Assembly (NCBI RefSeq): GCF_041821025.1
Contig: NZ_JBGUAY010000003.1
Span: 1 to 64,000 of the forward strand
DNA length: 64,000 nucleotides
Reading direction: 5' to 3'
DNA from: Egicoccus sp. AB-alg6-2
GTDB lineage: Bacteria; Actinomycetota; Nitriliruptoria; Nitriliruptorales; Nitriliruptoraceae
Below, in pieces: positions 63,582-64,000 of this stretch. Under the pieces are notes generated by a model that saw only the letters and a program-made list of their open reading frames with translations, was not told where the DNA came from and searched no databases. The stretch's first letter is position 1; every line of letters begins with the position of its first letter. The translations under genes and the position numbers were made by a program.

Positions 63582-64000
63582 CGCTGCACCCCGGGATCGA
63601 CCTGGAGCAACTCGACCCGCTCGGCCGCACCGATGGCGGCCGGCAGCCGGGTCCCGGCACCGAGCGTGTAGCTGGCCAGCAGCTGCCCGCACGCGGCGTC
63701 GGCGTCGCGGCCACGCGTGTCCCGCAGCGTGATCTCGACCCCGCCCCGCTGGACCCGTTCGACGAAGGCGCGGGTCCGGCGCTTCGACGGTTCCTTCCAA
63801 CGCACCCCCGGCGTGGGGTTCATCGGGATGACGTTGACGTGCGCGCGCAGCCGCCGTGCGATCTTGGCGAGCTCGTCGGCCTGTTCGTCGTCGTCGTTGA
63901 CGTCGCCGATGAGGCACCACTCGATGCTGACGCGACGATTGGTGCGCTCGCGGTACTCGCGGACGACGGCCTCGAGCTCGGCCAGAGGGTGGCTGACGTT
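63578..64000 (-). CDS. rlmN: Dual-specificity 23S rRNA/tRNA adenine-C2 methyltransferase RlmN, C-terminal part (partial at window edge)
   Basis: RlmN methylates A2503 of 23S rRNA and A37 of some tRNAs by radical-SAM chemistry. Only the last 140 residues are in the window. They contain HPLAELEAVVREYRE, RVSIEWCLIGDVND, HVNVIPMNPTPGVRWKEPSKRR, and the catalytic C-terminal cysteine in TRGRDADAACGQL. The CxxxCxxC cluster site and the N-terminus lie beyond the right edge. The stop overlaps the dxr start. After the catalytic region the tail (about 30 residues) is longer than in many members. Confidence 0.93.
   Translation of the reverse strand, partial: NVSHPLAELEAVVREYRERTNRRVSIEWCLIGDVNDDDEQADELAKIARRLRAHVNVIPMNPTPGVRWKEPSKRRTRAFVERVQRGGVEITLRDTRGRDADAACGQLLASYTLGAGTRLPAAIGAAERVELLQVDPGVQR

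Noticed and set aside
63578-63823. A short gene starting at the ATG near 63823
   Set aside because: The same frame continues open to the window edge with clear RlmN homology, so this ATG is internal.

Overview
The window is a 64 kb piece of a chromosome with very high GC (about 70%). Third codon positions are strongly G/C-biased, GTG and TTG starts are common, and GTGA/ATGA stop-start overlaps are frequent. Gene content and order are actinobacterial: recA-recX, pgsA-cinA-thpR, rodZ-like, ftsK, rpsO-pnp followed by an M16 peptidase and dapB, rimP-nusA-ylxR-infB, and ispG-rseP-dxr-rlmN. ThyX, RNase J, a wax ester synthase and a class F-type sortase also fit. It resembles a deep-branching actinobacterium of the Nitriliruptoria/Euzebya kind, but that placement is inference from gene content. 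No rRNA, tRNA, CRISPR array or prophage was seen. The only mobile DNA is an IS481-type element cut by the left edge, plus two inteins inside recA. No gene-free stretch exceeds 300 bases.

Layout. 1-235: end of an IS481-family element. 275-2242: a small acidic protein and two related PRC-barrel proteins. 2336-6521: recX and recA, recA interrupted by two LAGLIDADG inteins, with an SOS box upstream. 6785-7552: a DEDD exonuclease, followed by a 21-bp tandem repeat. 7625-12565: a minus-strand chain of a HTH/DUF4115 membrane protein, rimO, pgsA, cinA and thpR. 12745-15606: a small membrane protein and ftsK. 15883-21183: a plus-strand cluster of CHRD protein, sortase, MoxR ATPase, DUF58 and DUF4129 proteins. 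21160-27959: a four-gene ABC system with two ATPases and two very large FtsX-type permeases. 28045-30626: RNase J and dapA. 30832-37619: membrane proteins, an atypical thyX, a YkoF-like protein, an ABC exporter, a cupredoxin, a DUF2330 protein and acylphosphatase. 37679-40671: a pentatricopeptide-repeat protein divergent from RNase Z. 40679-45925: dapB, an M16 peptidase, pnp with a long Arg/Gly/Asp tail, and rpsO. 46128-50416: WS/DGAT acyltransferase, purE, purK, a GNAT acetyltransferase and a DUF4383 protein. 50585-59452: the complete rimP-nusA-ylxR-infB-ylxP-rbfA-nrnA-truB-ribF series. 59624-64000: ispG, rseP, dxr and the 3' part of rlmN.

How the genes work together. Most of the window is translation and RNA metabolism (nusA operon, rpsO-pnp, rnj, rnz, rimO, rlmN, thpR, PPR protein), DNA repair and segregation (recA, recX, ftsK), isoprenoid, diaminopimelate and purine biosynthesis, and envelope functions. 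The most unusual content is the doubly intein-split recA, with one intein directly behind the Walker A lysine, and the bacterial PPR protein. Next come the disordered repeat tail of PNPase and several short 21-bp tandem repeats.
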